Source: CAWBVG01 sp963792175
GTDB lineage: Bacteria > Acidobacteriota > Vicinamibacteria > Vicinamibacterales > CAVVIG01
NCBI GenBank assembly: GCA_963792175.1
Contig: CAWBVG010000001.1
Coordinates: 36,089 to 100,088 of the forward strand
Length of the DNA: 64,000 nucleotides
Direction: 5' to 3'
Position 1 is the first letter of the stretch. Each line of letters starts with the position of its first letter. A program made the translations under genes and the position numbers. The notes under the pieces were generated by a model. That model did no database searches. It worked only from the letters and a program-made list of their open reading frames with translations, and was not told the origin of the DNA. This document shows, in pieces, positions 1 through 9,761 of this stretch.

Positions 1-1258
1 ACTCGAACTGGCGCGCGATGTTCGCGTTGAGGCAGATGAAATGCAGACCGCGCTCCGGATCGTCGGCCGGCGCCGCCGACAGCGCGTCGCGGGTCGGAAT
101 CGACGGACCGTATTCACGCCCGCGCCGCAGGATCCGGTGAAAGCGGACCGACGATATCAAATCGTCTCGGAATCCCTTCGACGCGAAACCGAGAGCCGCG
201 AGAAGCCGCGCCAGGCCGGTCGGACGTCCGGGATAATCCGCATTCCGCGGGTTCGCGCGCCGCACATGCGCGCCGAAGGGGCAGCGCACTCCCGCCGGAT
301 CCGCATCGAACGTGAAGCGATTCTGGCGAATCTCCTCGGGATCCGATCCAATGCCCTCGATCGGATGATCGGCAATCGGCACCAGCGGGACGCCGTCTCT
401 CGTGCGTCCGACGAACGCCGCCGCCAGCGCCTCGGCTTGCGCGAGATCGCCGCCGGCTGCGCGATAGGCAAATTGCCAGAAGCCGCGCACGTCCTGGCGG
501 AGCTGTCGCATGACGAGGTACGAGCCGTTCCTGCCAAGATCTTTTTTCTCCGGCGCGTCCTCAGCCATCGGCAGGTCCGCGCTGCGGGCGTCGGCGTCGA
601 GTAACGGACGATCGGTGTACTTGCCGTATTCGTTTCGATAGCCGAGGAGAAACTCGCCGAGCGCGGTCAAGTTGCTGTAATCGTTGCCGCGATCCTTGGA
701 GCGTGTGCGGGTGTCGTTCCAGTCGATCACGGGTTGGCTGATGCCGTCGGCGAAGCCAAACGGCTCGATGCCGTCGAGGTCGGCCGTGTTCAGCCGTCTG
801 ACCGTCTCGAACCCCGCGTCCCACGCCGGTCCCGTGCTGCGCTGCATGAAGCTCGCGAGGCCGCCGGGCTCCGCGAAGAACATGACGAGCAGGTGCGGAA
901 CGGTGGCGGCACCACCGCCCCATTCCCAATGGTCGGGCGCGTTGCTGCCGATGTCGCCCAGACGCCGCGAACGGCTGGCCTCTGTCATGCCGCCCAGGAA
1001 GTCGGGAGCGAACGCGGCCAGCACCGCCGCCGGCACGCCGAACCTATCCAAGCCCACTGGTGTGAACGCGACGTGGAGCGCGGTTGGTGGAGGCGAATCC
1101 TGCGTCGCCGCGTTCGTCACGGGCGCGGATCCCAGCCACGATCGGGCGGCAGCCGCGTCCTTGACACGCGCCAGGACGTACGACGCCTCCGTCATCCGCT
1201 TGTAGCCGAAACGGACCAGGCCCTGAACGTCGGCGTAATCGATCGGGCTGGCCGTCAT
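1..1258 (-). CDS. DyP-type peroxidase (C-terminus beyond window edge)
   Basis: Haem peroxidase of the dye-decolourising family, which oxidises diverse substrates with H2O2. The minus-strand frame from the ATG at 1258 is open to position 1, about 419 residues, without a break. The family signature GXXDG is present as GFADGISQP near residues 166-174. The segment RGLHFICLNANIARQFE at the window edge matches the conserved late region of these enzymes, so only the last part is missing. Its ATG overlaps the TGA of the upstream membrane-protein gene (ATGA), so translation is probably coupled. It is the last visible gene of the eight-gene minus-strand run. No signal peptide is visible at the N-terminus (MTASPIDYADVQGLV). 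The family assignment is firm; the substrate is unknown. Confidence 0.93.
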   Translation of the reverse strand, partial: MTASPIDYADVQGLVRFGYKRMTEASYVLARVKDAAAARSWLGSAPVTNAATQDSPPPTALHVAFTPVGLDRFGVPAAVLAAFAPDFLGGMTEASRSRRLGDIGSNAPDHWEWGGGAATVPHLLVMFFAEPGGLASFMQRSTGPAWDAGFETVRRLNTADLDGIEPFGFADGISQPVIDWNDTRTRSKDRGNDYSNLTALGEFLLGYRNEYGKYTDRPLLDADARSADLPMAEDAPEKKDLGRNGSYLVMRQLRQDVRGFWQFAYRAAGGDLAQAEALAAAFVGRTRDGVPLVPIADHPIEGIGSDPEEIRQNRFTFDADPAGVRCPFGAHVRRANPRNADYPGRPTGLARLLAALGFASKGFRDDLISSVRFHRILRRGREYGPSIPTRDALSAAPADDPERGLHFICLNANIARQFE

Positions 1259-2559
1259 AGGAGCGCCACCCAGTCGCGGGCGTCGCGGTCGGTCAGCGAC
1301 GCCGATTCCAGTCCTTCGCGAATGCGCACGTTTCGTTCGAGATCCGCCGCGGTCAGGCCCGGGTAGGCCTTGTACCACACCTGCGTCGGCATCTGATGAC
1401 GGCGCAGATACTCCTTGAATTTGCGCTCGTCGTCGCAGCCGTCGAGAATCAGCCAGCGAGCCCTCGGGTAGCCGATGCCGTTGCTGAAGACGACGTTGAG
1501 TCCGAAGCCAACCCGGTTGATGAAGTCGTCCATGTAGCTTTCGAGACTGCCGTCGTAGTTGCTCGCGAACAGAATTCGCTTCGTGCCGTCGAGAAACGTC
1601 CATCGCGCGAAGTGGATGGTACGCACGCGCGCAAGCCGGCCGCGCGTGTAGACGTGCCGCGCGGCGTAATCGATCGCCAGCAACACGAATCTCGTCGTCC
1701 ACAAGCGCACGAATCCTGGCTTGAGGCTCCCCATCGCGCTGAACTGATTGCTGACGTCGTGATCCTCGATGAGCGCCAGTTCGGCGCCGAGCACCGGATC
1801 GTGCCGCTGGCAGAGCTCGGGATCGGTCTTCTCGAGCTGACGCACACGGAACGCGAAGACGATCGCGGCCACGAGAAGTAGCGGCGACAGCAGCAGGAGG
1901 AGCAACGGTACACCCAGCAGGTGCAGCAGATTACGGATGCGCCAGCCGAACGGCGTCGGTTCTTCGGGCGACAACGTGACGCGGCCAGCCGCCACGTCGC
2001 CATTAACCAGCTCGCGGAGCTTGGCGTGAACGCCGGCGGGCGGCATGCTTCGGAGCTCGGATGCGGCACGCTCGATGTGCGACTGCAGCGCATCGTGGAG
2101 AGCGGCCTCCTCGCGGATCCGTGCGTACCGGTGCGGCCGCGCCAATTGACGTAGCTCGCGGCAGGCTGGCGCGCCATGCGCCTTCATCCACGACACCAGA
2201 TCGATCTCAGGTGCAAATCCCTCGCAGCAGGAGAAGAGCGCTCGCAGGCCCGCCGGCGCCCGTGCCGCGAGCTCGGCGAGAAACGCATCGGCGTCGCCGT
2301 CGACGTCGCCAAGGAATCCGAGATACAGCGGGTACTCGGCGGGAGTGATGTTGTACACCTGATTGTCGCCAACGGTCTTGTCATCGATGATGAGCACGCG
2401 GGCGACGTGGAGCCGGTCGAACTGCGCAAACGGGATCACGCCGTTGTCGGACTTGAGACGTCCGGGCGCCTCGTTCATCGATGCGAGCAGCCGTCGCAGG
2501 TCGGCTTCGCGCGCCGGAATGATCGGCGCCAGGACAAAGAATTCGGCCTGCGGTGTCAT
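1255..2559 (-). CDS. Membrane protein of unknown function, DyP-operon partner
   Basis: 434 residues with no frame break. The N-terminal half is soluble. A single strongly hydrophobic stretch follows at about residues 210-235 (LLGVPLLLLLLSPLLLVAA), then a soluble C-terminal half rich in aromatic and charged residues. I do not recognise the family. It sits 18 bp downstream of the catalase-like gene and overlaps the DyP peroxidase start by 4 bp, so it is part of the same transcript and may anchor or assist the peroxidase at the membrane; that role is inference. The start is an ATG beginning MTPQAEFFVLAPI. No catalytic motif is obvious. Confidence 0.8.
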   Translation of the reverse strand: MTPQAEFFVLAPIIPAREADLRRLLASMNEAPGRLKSDNGVIPFAQFDRLHVARVLIIDDKTVGDNQVYNITPAEYPLYLGFLGDVDGDADAFLAELAARAPAGLRALFSCCEGFAPEIDLVSWMKAHGAPACRELRQLARPHRYARIREEAALHDALQSHIERAASELRSMPPAGVHAKLRELVNGDVAAGRVTLSPEEPTPFGWRIRNLLHLLGVPLLLLLLSPLLLVAAIVFAFRVRQLEKTDPELCQRHDPVLGAELALIEDHDVSNQFSAMGSLKPGFVRLWTTRFVLLAIDYAARHVYTRGRLARVRTIHFARWTFLDGTKRILFASNYDGSLESYMDDFINRVGFGLNVVFSNGIGYPRARWLILDGCDDERKFKEYLRRHQMPTQVWYKAYPGLTAADLERNVRIREGLESASLTDRDARDWVALL

Positions 2560-2577
2560 CGTGTGATTCGGCGCGCT

Positions 2578-3839
2578 CTACGAGAACACCTCGTCCCCCG
2601 TCGGCTCGTAGTGCGGCACGTTGTTCATCGTGTGCCGAAGCTTCGAGAGCTCGTAATACATCCGACGGCGGGCGCGGCTCTGATTGCCGAGCGGGCGATG
2701 TTCGGCAATCGAGTGCCACGGGTTGTACGACAGGCGCTTCGCGAATTCCATCTGCGCCGGCGAGTTGAACGTCTGCTGCGGCAGGCGCAGCGTGGCCACC
2801 GAAACTCGCGGCGACAGCCGCTCGGGCCAGAGCACGCCGTTGTTCTCGATCGGCATCAGATGCGGATCGGTCTGCAGCTGCAGCCGCAAGTCGAGCTCGA
2901 CGTCGCTCCGCGCCAGCGCTGCCACCATCGCGTCGCGAAGATAGTCGTCGGGCGGCCGAAGCGGCAGCCGCGGAATCGGCGTCCGCCGTCCGGACGTCGG
3001 CCAGACCGAGTACTGCATCGCCTGCCCGTCGCCCAACAGATACGGCACGCAGCTGAAGTACGGTGCTTCGAACGGGCTGCTCTGCGCTTTGATCCACAGG
3101 CCCTGCATGATCAGGTCGAGGACGTGCGGGCGATGGAGGTTGAGGAAATAGAGGATCTGCGCGTTCTTATTGCTCTCGATCTGCAGCTGCGCGTTGGCCT
3201 TGGTGTCGGGCGTGACGAACGTCGGCGTCGAGACGCCGATGAAGTCCTGCGTGTACTGTCTCCTCGTCCATCAGCTTCGGTCCGGGCACGCCCATCAGCT
3301 TGATGCTGATGCTCATGAAGCCGACGTCTTCGATGTCCGGCGTGACGTACGGCCCAGGACCCGAGAACCTCACCCACGCGCGGTAGGTCTGCGGCTCGGC
3401 GAAGATGCCGCGCCGAAGCTGCTCGGGCAGGCCGTCGTGCACGATGAACTCGCCGCGGACGATGCCGTGCGTCTTCGTGTTGCCGCCGCGCTCGAATCCG
3501 CCCGGCTTCCAGAGCGATCGCATCTGCTTCGTCGAAGCTGTCGATGATCGACTGCGAGGTGCTGCCTCTTCGTCCGGGAATCAGTCGCTCCTCGGCGATC
3601 GCGCAGCCCTTCGTTCCGCCGCGGCAGTTGATCAGCGCCGTCGTCAGCCGCGGCCAGCGGGTCGCGCAGCAGCGCGTCGAACAGCGGCCGGATGAACGGG
3701 TCGAACCGGCGCTCCAGATGCACGAGCGACGTCGGACGGCATTGACCAGGAGATCCAGGAACGCCGAGCCGGTGTTGGCGCGCGGGGCCGGAGCGGCTCG
3801 GTTCGAGTGACGTCGGCATGCATGGGTCTCGCCGGCATC
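2578..3839 (-). CDS. Catalase-like haem protein, frameshifted
   Basis: Catalase-superfamily protein of about 415 residues once frames are joined. N-terminal landmarks are KTHGIVRGEF (the usual position of the distal histidine), IFAEPQTYRAWVRFSG and IKLMGVPGPKL, all typical of catalase-related proteins. The next segment resumes in another frame as TQDFIGVSTPTF, and the C-terminal half continues to the TGA at 2578. Breaks lie near 3260, 3500-3540 and 3600-3740. The best start is the ATG at 3839, overlapping the cytochrome stop as TGATG. Relatives act on H2O2 or on fatty-acid hydroperoxides; which applies here cannot be told. The preserved start and stop, together with similar breaks in neighbours, favour sequencing indels over a real pseudogene. 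Confidence 0.75.
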
Positions 3840-6432
3840 AGAACGTTTTCAGGAACTCGATCAGCGCCGCCTTGTCGTCGTTCGGCAAGTCGGTGCCGAA
3901 GAGGTGACCGCGATTCACGACGAAGTCCGGGCACTTGCTGACCTCGAGCAGCGGCTCGACGAGGTCGGCGAACACCGCCCGGGCCTGATCGTTCGGTGGC
4001 GTTGCCGCCGAGCTCGTGCAAACGCGCGAGGAGCTTGCACCAGCACCGCGCCGACCTTCACGGACTGCTGCGCGCGCTGCAGCGGATCGGCGATCGTCGG
4101 ACAGCAGATTCAGGTTCGCGAGCAGCCCGATCGGCGTGCCCTGCGGGATCGGTCCGAGCCGCACGCCCTCGTCGGTGAACAGTGCCGGGAACAGCGTCCG
4201 TCTGCGCCGAAGCGTCTTTTGCAGGAAGTCGGGCAGGTAGCCCGCGCCGACACTGTCAGGTACGACCGGCCGCGTCGTCGTGGCCCGCCGGGCGCCCGAT
4301 CGCCGACGCGGTCGATGACGCCGGGAATCCTCGCGCCCAGCAGCGAGTCCTTGTCGCGATCGCTCGGGCCAGAGCATCTTGTGGATCGAGTCGTCGAACG
4401 ATCGCAGCCGTGCCTCGACCGACGGGCTCTCCTCGAAACGGCCCATCGTGTTGTTCAGCAGGAACGGCGCCGTCGACCACAGGCTGACGAGCGACGGCGG
4501 CCGCGTGTAGCCGCGCCCGCCGGCGGGCATCGTGTACGTGCGCGGCTCGCCGGTATACGGGTGGTAATACGTGATCTCGCCGACCGATGGCAGGTCCTTG
4601 TACGACTGCGACGAGAAGTTGTCCCAGATGTTGCCGCCGAGCGCGTTGGTCGCGAGCGGGCTGCACGCGTTGGTCTGAAGCAGCGTGACCGGCACCCTGA
4701 ATTCGGTCGACAGGTAGTTGTCCTGCGAGGAAATCGGGCGCCATGACGATGTCGCGCATCTGCTGTTTGAATGCGGCGTCTGCGTCGACGTCCCAGTACT
4801 TGTTCCAGCACGCCAGATAGTCGCTTACCCGCGCAGCCGTCGGGATCGAGTGCCGGTAGGGCCGCTCGGCAGCTTGCTCGAGTGGCATCGCGCGCAGTTC
4901 TCCGCGAATGCCACCTTGCCGCGCGTCAGCACCTGCTGGTCGGTGGTCAGGTAGTGCTGCCCGCCAGGCGCGTCCGCGAGGTGATGGGCGCCGGTCGTCT
5001 TCAGGAAGAACCGCGCCATGTCGAACGTCTGCGCTTCGGTGGCCTTGAAGTACGCCGAGTTCTCGCGCGCGACCGCGATCTTGATCGGCGTGATCGGCTG
5101 TGCCGCCGACGAGCGGGTTGAAGTGCGTCAGCCATTCTTCGCTGAACGTGCCGATGTTCAGGTAGACGCGGTTCAGCGCGCCCATGGCGCCGACCGAATC
5201 GGAGCCATCCTTCAGCACGCGCGGCGTCCAGACCGATGTCGGGGCGCTGGAACAGCTGCGCGAGCGGCCCTCGTTCAGGTAGTCGTTGAACTGGCGGTTG
5301 TCGAGGTTGCCGCCCTTGAGCGTTTCCTTGCCCCAGCGCTTCGCGTGAAGCAGCCGCGGACCGAGCAGATACACCGCGTTCATCGTCCGCGGATTGTTGA
5401 TGTTGTCGGTGGAGACGAATGACGTGTCGAGCGAGCCCGGCCGCGAGGCGTGAAACAGCTGAAACGCGAAGTTTTCGAAAGTCGGCTGCCTGGAAGAAGA
5501 TGCGATCGACCCAGAAGTACTGCGCGCCGACGTTCGAGCTCAGGTTGGCCCACTCCGGGTTGTTCGGATCGGCCGGCGGCTTGATCGGGTTCGGTCCGAC
5601 ATGACAGAACCCGCACGACATGCCCGACGCGGTACGGACGAATCAGCGTCTTGTCTTCCGCGTAGGTCGGGATCCGGTGTAGTACCTCTCGGCGTCCCAA
5701 CGCGCCGCCGCGCCGATCGTCGAACTGCCGGATTCGGGAAGAGGCGGAAGCCGACGATCCCCGTCGCATAGCCGTAGTAGGATCCCGTGTCGAACGGCTT
5801 GCCGTTCACCGTGCGGCCCCGCGAGCCGAGCTGCACACCGGGATACTTCGCCGCGTTCTCGAACGGATCGGGCGCGCACCCGGCCTTCCGCGTGTCGAGC
5901 CAGAGATTCCAGCGCTGCGGATCGGGCCCGGTGGCTTTCTCGAAGCACGGCTCGTTGACGAGACCGAAATACTCCCAGCGGTTCTGCGGCGGCCGTTCGC
6001 CGGTTGCAGACCGGCTGTACTGCGACGGATGCGAGGACGACCTTCAGAAAATCGACCGCGCCCGCGCTGCTGTCGCCGAGCACTTCCCAGAGCCGGTCGT
6101 TCCCGCCGGTCCAGACGAGCCACGTATTGCGGCCTTGAATCTCTTCGCGTGACAACGCGACCGGACCGTTCCGGTCCTGATCCATGTCGTGGAAGTAGTC
6201 CTCGTCGGCGGCCTGGAAGGACGCTGCGTCGCGGGCCGGGGAGGCCGCGCAGCGCTTCGTCGAGAATGTGGCCCGACCGTCCATAGACGTACCAGAGCAC
6301 GCCGGCCGCAATGACCAGCGCGAGCAGGGCGGCGGCTCCCAGAATGGTGATACGGCCGTTCTCTCGATTCACGGTCTGATACCTCGCGATCTGCGCCTCG
6401 ACCCGAGGCACAAGTGAGTGACGCCGCGCCAT
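3838..6432 (-). CDS. Membrane-anchored multi-domain c-type cytochrome, frameshifted
   Basis: About 860 residues when frames are joined. One N-terminal transmembrane helix (ILGAAALLALVIAAGVLWYVYG) is followed by a large exported region containing at least two haem c sites, CGFCH (near 5600) and CARCH (near 4890). The C-terminus ends DDKAALIEFLKTF, a typical cytochrome c helix. At least six shifts of frame interrupt it, including near 6270, 5960, 5740, 5440, 5080 and 4340. A TTG at 6474 overlapping the upstream gene is an alternative start; the ATG at 6432 is taken here. It probably passes electrons to or from the peroxidase, catalase-like and GMC proteins of the operon. Family certain as a c-type cytochrome; exact role inferred. 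Confidence 0.75.
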
Positions 6433-6466
6433 GAATCGTGTCACCGGCGCTGCTCGCCGGATCGGA

Positions 6467-6892
6467 TCAGTCAAATTGCAGCGCGAAATGCAGGACCGGC
6501 TTGTTGCTCCAATAGACTCGCCCGAGATAGAGCTTGGGCGCGACGAGACGAATTTCGTCGCGAATCCATTTGGCGACCAGCGATGTCTTCGAGTAGTCGA
6601 GCACGATGCATTCCTTGCCGTCGAGCAGACTCGGACCCTTGTAGACTTCGGCCACGATCGCGTTCACGCCCAGCACGGTAATCCGGTTCCTCAGCACGCC
6701 ATGAGGACCGTCGAAGGTTTTGCCTTGCCACACGAACACGCTCACCGCTTCCGCCACTTCGGGCGTGAACGTGGTGCCGGGCGCAACGATGGCGGTGCCT
6801 TTGGCCTGCCCGTCGGGAATGGGGCCGCTCTCCGCCTTGCTGAACAGATCGTCGAGTTGTGCATTGGACAACTTGAGCAGTGACGGGAACAT
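6467..6892 (-). CDS. Small protein of unknown function (141 aa)
   Basis: Uninterrupted frame beginning MFPSLLKLSNAQLDDLF and ending LHFALQFD. No signal peptide or membrane helix; a regular alternation of hydrophobic residues suggests a compact beta-rich fold. The end of the gene is adjacent to or overlaps the next start. It lies between the GMC oxidoreductase and the cytochrome in the same orientation and belongs to the operon by position. I do not recognise the family. The C-terminal segment KLYLGRVYWSNKPVLHFALQF is probably conserved, given its density of aromatic residues. Start uncertain: ATG at 6892, TTG at 6895 or, in another frame, ATG at 6902. Confidence 0.6.
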   Translation of the reverse strand: MFPSLLKLSNAQLDDLFSKAESGPIPDGQAKGTAIVAPGTTFTPEVAEAVSVFVWQGKTFDGPHGVLRNRITVLGVNAIVAEVYKGPSLLDGKECIVLDYSKTSLVAKWIRDEIRLVAPKLYLGRVYWSNKPVLHFALQFD

Positions 6893-7044
6893 CAATCGAC
6901 ATAGTGCGTGCCCCGAGATGAGTCAGTTGAGCCTGCCTGGCGGAAACTGCTCGCGATCTTTCGCGAAAGCATCTCGCTTGTCAATCGCCTTCTGGACCCT
7001 TCGTGCATGCGGACGCCTGCCGGCAGCGCGCGTCGGCAATGGCA

Positions 7045-8926
7045 TCAGTCGCGGGCATCAGCAAGGATCACGTCGGCCGCCTTCTCCGCAACGAGATAGA
7101 CGGCGCTGGCGATGAAGAATCCCGGAATCCGCGGAAACACCGATGCGTCGACCACTCGAAGACCGGTCGTGTGATGGACGCGAAACGCGCTGTCGAGCAC
7201 ACCACCGTTCTCCGGAGGCCGATCGCGCACGTCCCGCACCCGTGATGGCCCCATGCGCTTCGACGCACGTGATCCTCGAGCTCGGCATCGCTCCGCAGCA
7301 GCTCGCCCGGTAGTACTTCGGTCGAGCCGATGCCGCGCGCACGCAGGCGCTCGATTCAGCTGCCGCACGAATCGCATCCCCTCGACGACGGCCCTCACAT
7401 CTTCCTCTCCGCCTTCCTGGAACTGGTTGAAGGTGATGGTCGGCGGTTCCAGCGGGTCGTCGTTCTTGAGCGTCACGCGGCCGGCGGCGTTTTTCGTGTG
7501 CGCCTTGAGGATCACCCAGGTGAGATAGTTCTTGTCGGTTCCCAGGCTCGCCGAGTATCCAGGCTCGTAGCCTTCGAATCGAGCCACCAGCGCCATGCAG
7601 AACAGATCCGGCAGCGTTCCCGCTGCTGACGATCGCGTGAACACCGTGAGCACGGCTCCGTTCGTCGCGTACAGGCCCTTGCCATGCGCCTGCCATTTCT
7701 CGTACGCGGCGTCGCCAGCGCAGAACGATGCGCCTCGGTAGATGTCCCACTCCGAAAAGTCCATGCGCGACACGACGCTGACCTCGTAACGGTCCTGGAG
7801 GTTCCGTCCGACGCCAGGCAGCGCCACCCGTTCCGTGATGCGCTGCGCGCGAAGTACGTCAGGAGGGCCGATGCCCGACAGCATCAGCAGCTGCGGGGTG
7901 TTGAACACGCCACCGCAGAGGATCACCTCGCGCGAGGCATAGGCCGTTCCTGCCTCACCGGGCTCGACGCTCGGCGCGACGTGCGCGCGATACAGTCGCA
8001 CACCCTTCCGGTACTCCACGCCGTACGCGTGACGCTGCTCGTCGAGCAGGACCCGAGTGGCGACCGTGTTCAGACTGATCGTGAGTCGATCCGGATAACG
8101 ACGCGCGACGTCGAGCACGCGCTCCCGTGTCCCGTAGCGGCGGTGGCGATCGGTGGTGAGCGGCAGGTAGCGAATGCCCGTCGCGTCGTCTTTGACCAGG
8201 CGCCAGTCGTTCGGATCGAACGCCCCGATGAAAAACCAGCGCAGGCGTTGCCGAAGATTCGGCGCCTGACGCATGGCGGCGAGGCCCGCTTCGATGACGA
8301 CGCGGCGCAGATGACGATCGGTCAAGGCCTCGATTGGAATCGTCGTTTCGACGGGCAGCCACCCACGCCAGCCATGTCGCGTTGGATTGATTCCGAGCCG
8401 CGCCAGCCAGCGATGGATCGGGCGATGCCGGCAGTTCTCGAGACGCTCGAAGTACCGCCGCATCGAGGACGCCGACCAGCTGCGATCCCCGGTAAGCCGG
8501 GCGATGTCGTCCCAGTCCGCGTTCTGCGGATAGACGAAGATCATCGCGTTGTGCGCGGTGCAGCCGCCAAGCGTGCCAGCACGAGGATAGAGAAAGCCTC
8601 CGGCGTCGCGACCGGGCGGCAACGCGTACGTACTTGGGGTCGCGCCGGTCCAGGGCGGCGTCGGTCTGATGCTGTACGAAGAAGTTCCAGGACAACCCAT
8701 CGTTTTCGGACGCGAGCGAATGAAACGCCGGGACGTCGTAGTCGTCCGGCAGCCGCGACCGCGCGCGATCCAACCTGTCCCCTCCGCTCAGCTGGTGTGC
8801 GTCTCCACCGGCTTCGAGGAGCAGCACCCGGCGGCCGGCTTCCGCCAGGCGCGCGGCCAGTGTTCCGCCGCCAGCGCCGGATCCGACGACGATGTACTCG
8901 TACGGGTTGTCGAGTGAAGGAGCCAT
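7045..8926 (-). CDS. GMC-family FAD oxidoreductase, frameshifted
   Basis: Glucose-methanol-choline type flavoenzyme oxidising an alcohol group. The N-terminal FAD-binding Rossmann motif reads VVGSGAGGGTLAARLAEAG, followed by LLLEAGG. The middle frame carries the conserved GGCTAHNAM and VILCGGVFNTPQLLMLSGIG segments (GMC signature 2). The C-terminal active-site region, GHHGCGTCAIG, and the terminal VVDASVFPRIPGFF segment lie in different frames. Breaks are near 8640 and at two points between 7200 and 7330. Joined length is about 626 residues, within the normal GMC range. The start ATG at 8926 gives MAPSLDNPYEYIVVG. No signal peptide. Position in the operon suggests a lipid or sterol-like alcohol substrate, but that is inference. 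Confidence 0.88.
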
Positions 8927-8966
8927 GGGAACGCGACGTGCGCCGATCCTATCGCAGTCGCTTCGT

Positions 8967-9758
8967 TCACGTGCGCATCAGCCATGCCCGGTTCCGCTCG
9001 GCGAACGCTTCCGCGCTCGCGCGGCCAATCGCGAACGCCTCGAGCGACCGCGCGACATCGAAATCGTAGGCGCCGAGCGCGAGCGGCTCGATTGGAGACA
9101 GCACGCGGTAGTCGGCCTTTGGCGAGGACTCGACAGTTCGAAGAGCGCCCTTGAGCAAACGCCCGTCTCCGTTGCTCGAGCACGCGATGACTTTTCCGGC
9201 GCCCAACCGTTCCACATCGTCCACCGGGACGCGCTCGAGCCACGCGCCGTCGAACGTCGGACAACCCTCCACCGGCACCATCTGCCAGTAGGGGCCGGGG
9301 ACAAAACACGACGCCTGAACGACCGACGCGATGCGCAGCTGGTGACGTCCGGTGATCACACGGCGTTCGAAATGCCAGTGGTCCCAGACAGTCACCGCGA
9401 TGCCGAGCGGGACAACCGCGTCGGTCATCTTCGCATCGCCGAAATGACGCTGCGCCGCTCCGGCGACGATTTCGGTCATGCGGAAGGGCCAGCGTGCGCG
9501 GAGCACCCGCCGCCAATCGCACACCGCACTGCCGACCAGCTCCATCCACGCCTCTCGGAGCCGGTCGTCTCGGTTCGTCGCAAGTGCCGCGGCGACGAGC
9601 GACCCGGAGCTGGCGCCGGCGACGGCCGCCGGCCGGAAGCCGTTCTCAGTAAGCCATTCGACGGCGCCGACGTGAAACGCCGCGCGACAGGCGCAGCCTT
9701 CGAACGCGATGCCCAATGCCGGATCAAACGAGGGAATCGCGAATCTGTTCACCTCCAC
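8967..9758 (-). CDS. Patatin-like phospholipase
   Basis: 263 residues, no break. The serine lipase nucleophile elbow is GASSGS (about residues 48-53), the catalytic aspartate is in FDGAWLERVP (about 168-177), and the N-terminal glycine-rich oxyanion segment reads GIAFEGCACRAAFHVGAVEWL, a variant of the usual G-G-G-x-R/K-G. Enzymes of this family release fatty acids from membrane lipids. The start is a GTG 3 bp after the stop of the FAD oxidase gene (a second GTG six bases later is possible), implying co-transcription and coupled translation. It gives the operon a lipolytic step beside several oxidases. No secretion signal is visible, so the enzyme may act at the inner face of the membrane. 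Confidence 0.85.
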   Translation of the reverse strand: MEVNRFAIPSFDPALGIAFEGCACRAAFHVGAVEWLTENGFRPAAVAGASSGSLVAAALATNRDDRLREAWMELVGSAVCDWRRVLRARWPFRMTEIVAGAAQRHFGDAKMTDAVVPLGIAVTVWDHWHFERRVITGRHQLRIASVVQASCFVPGPYWQMVPVEGCPTFDGAWLERVPVDDVERLGAGKVIACSSNGDGRLLKGALRTVESSPKADYRVLSPIEPLALGAYDFDVARSLEAFAIGRASAEAFAERNRAWLMRT

Positions 9759-9761
9759 CGA

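Noticed and set aside
2176..3303. Long plus-strand open frame of 375 codons
   Set aside because: It lies opposite the membrane-protein and catalase-like genes, is extremely rich in Arg, His and Gln, and has no domain; a typical antisense shadow in high-GC DNA.
7684..9069. Long plus-strand open frame of 461 codons
   Set aside because: Antisense to the GMC oxidoreductase and part of the patatin, both with clear catalytic motifs; composition is arginine-rich and without motifs.
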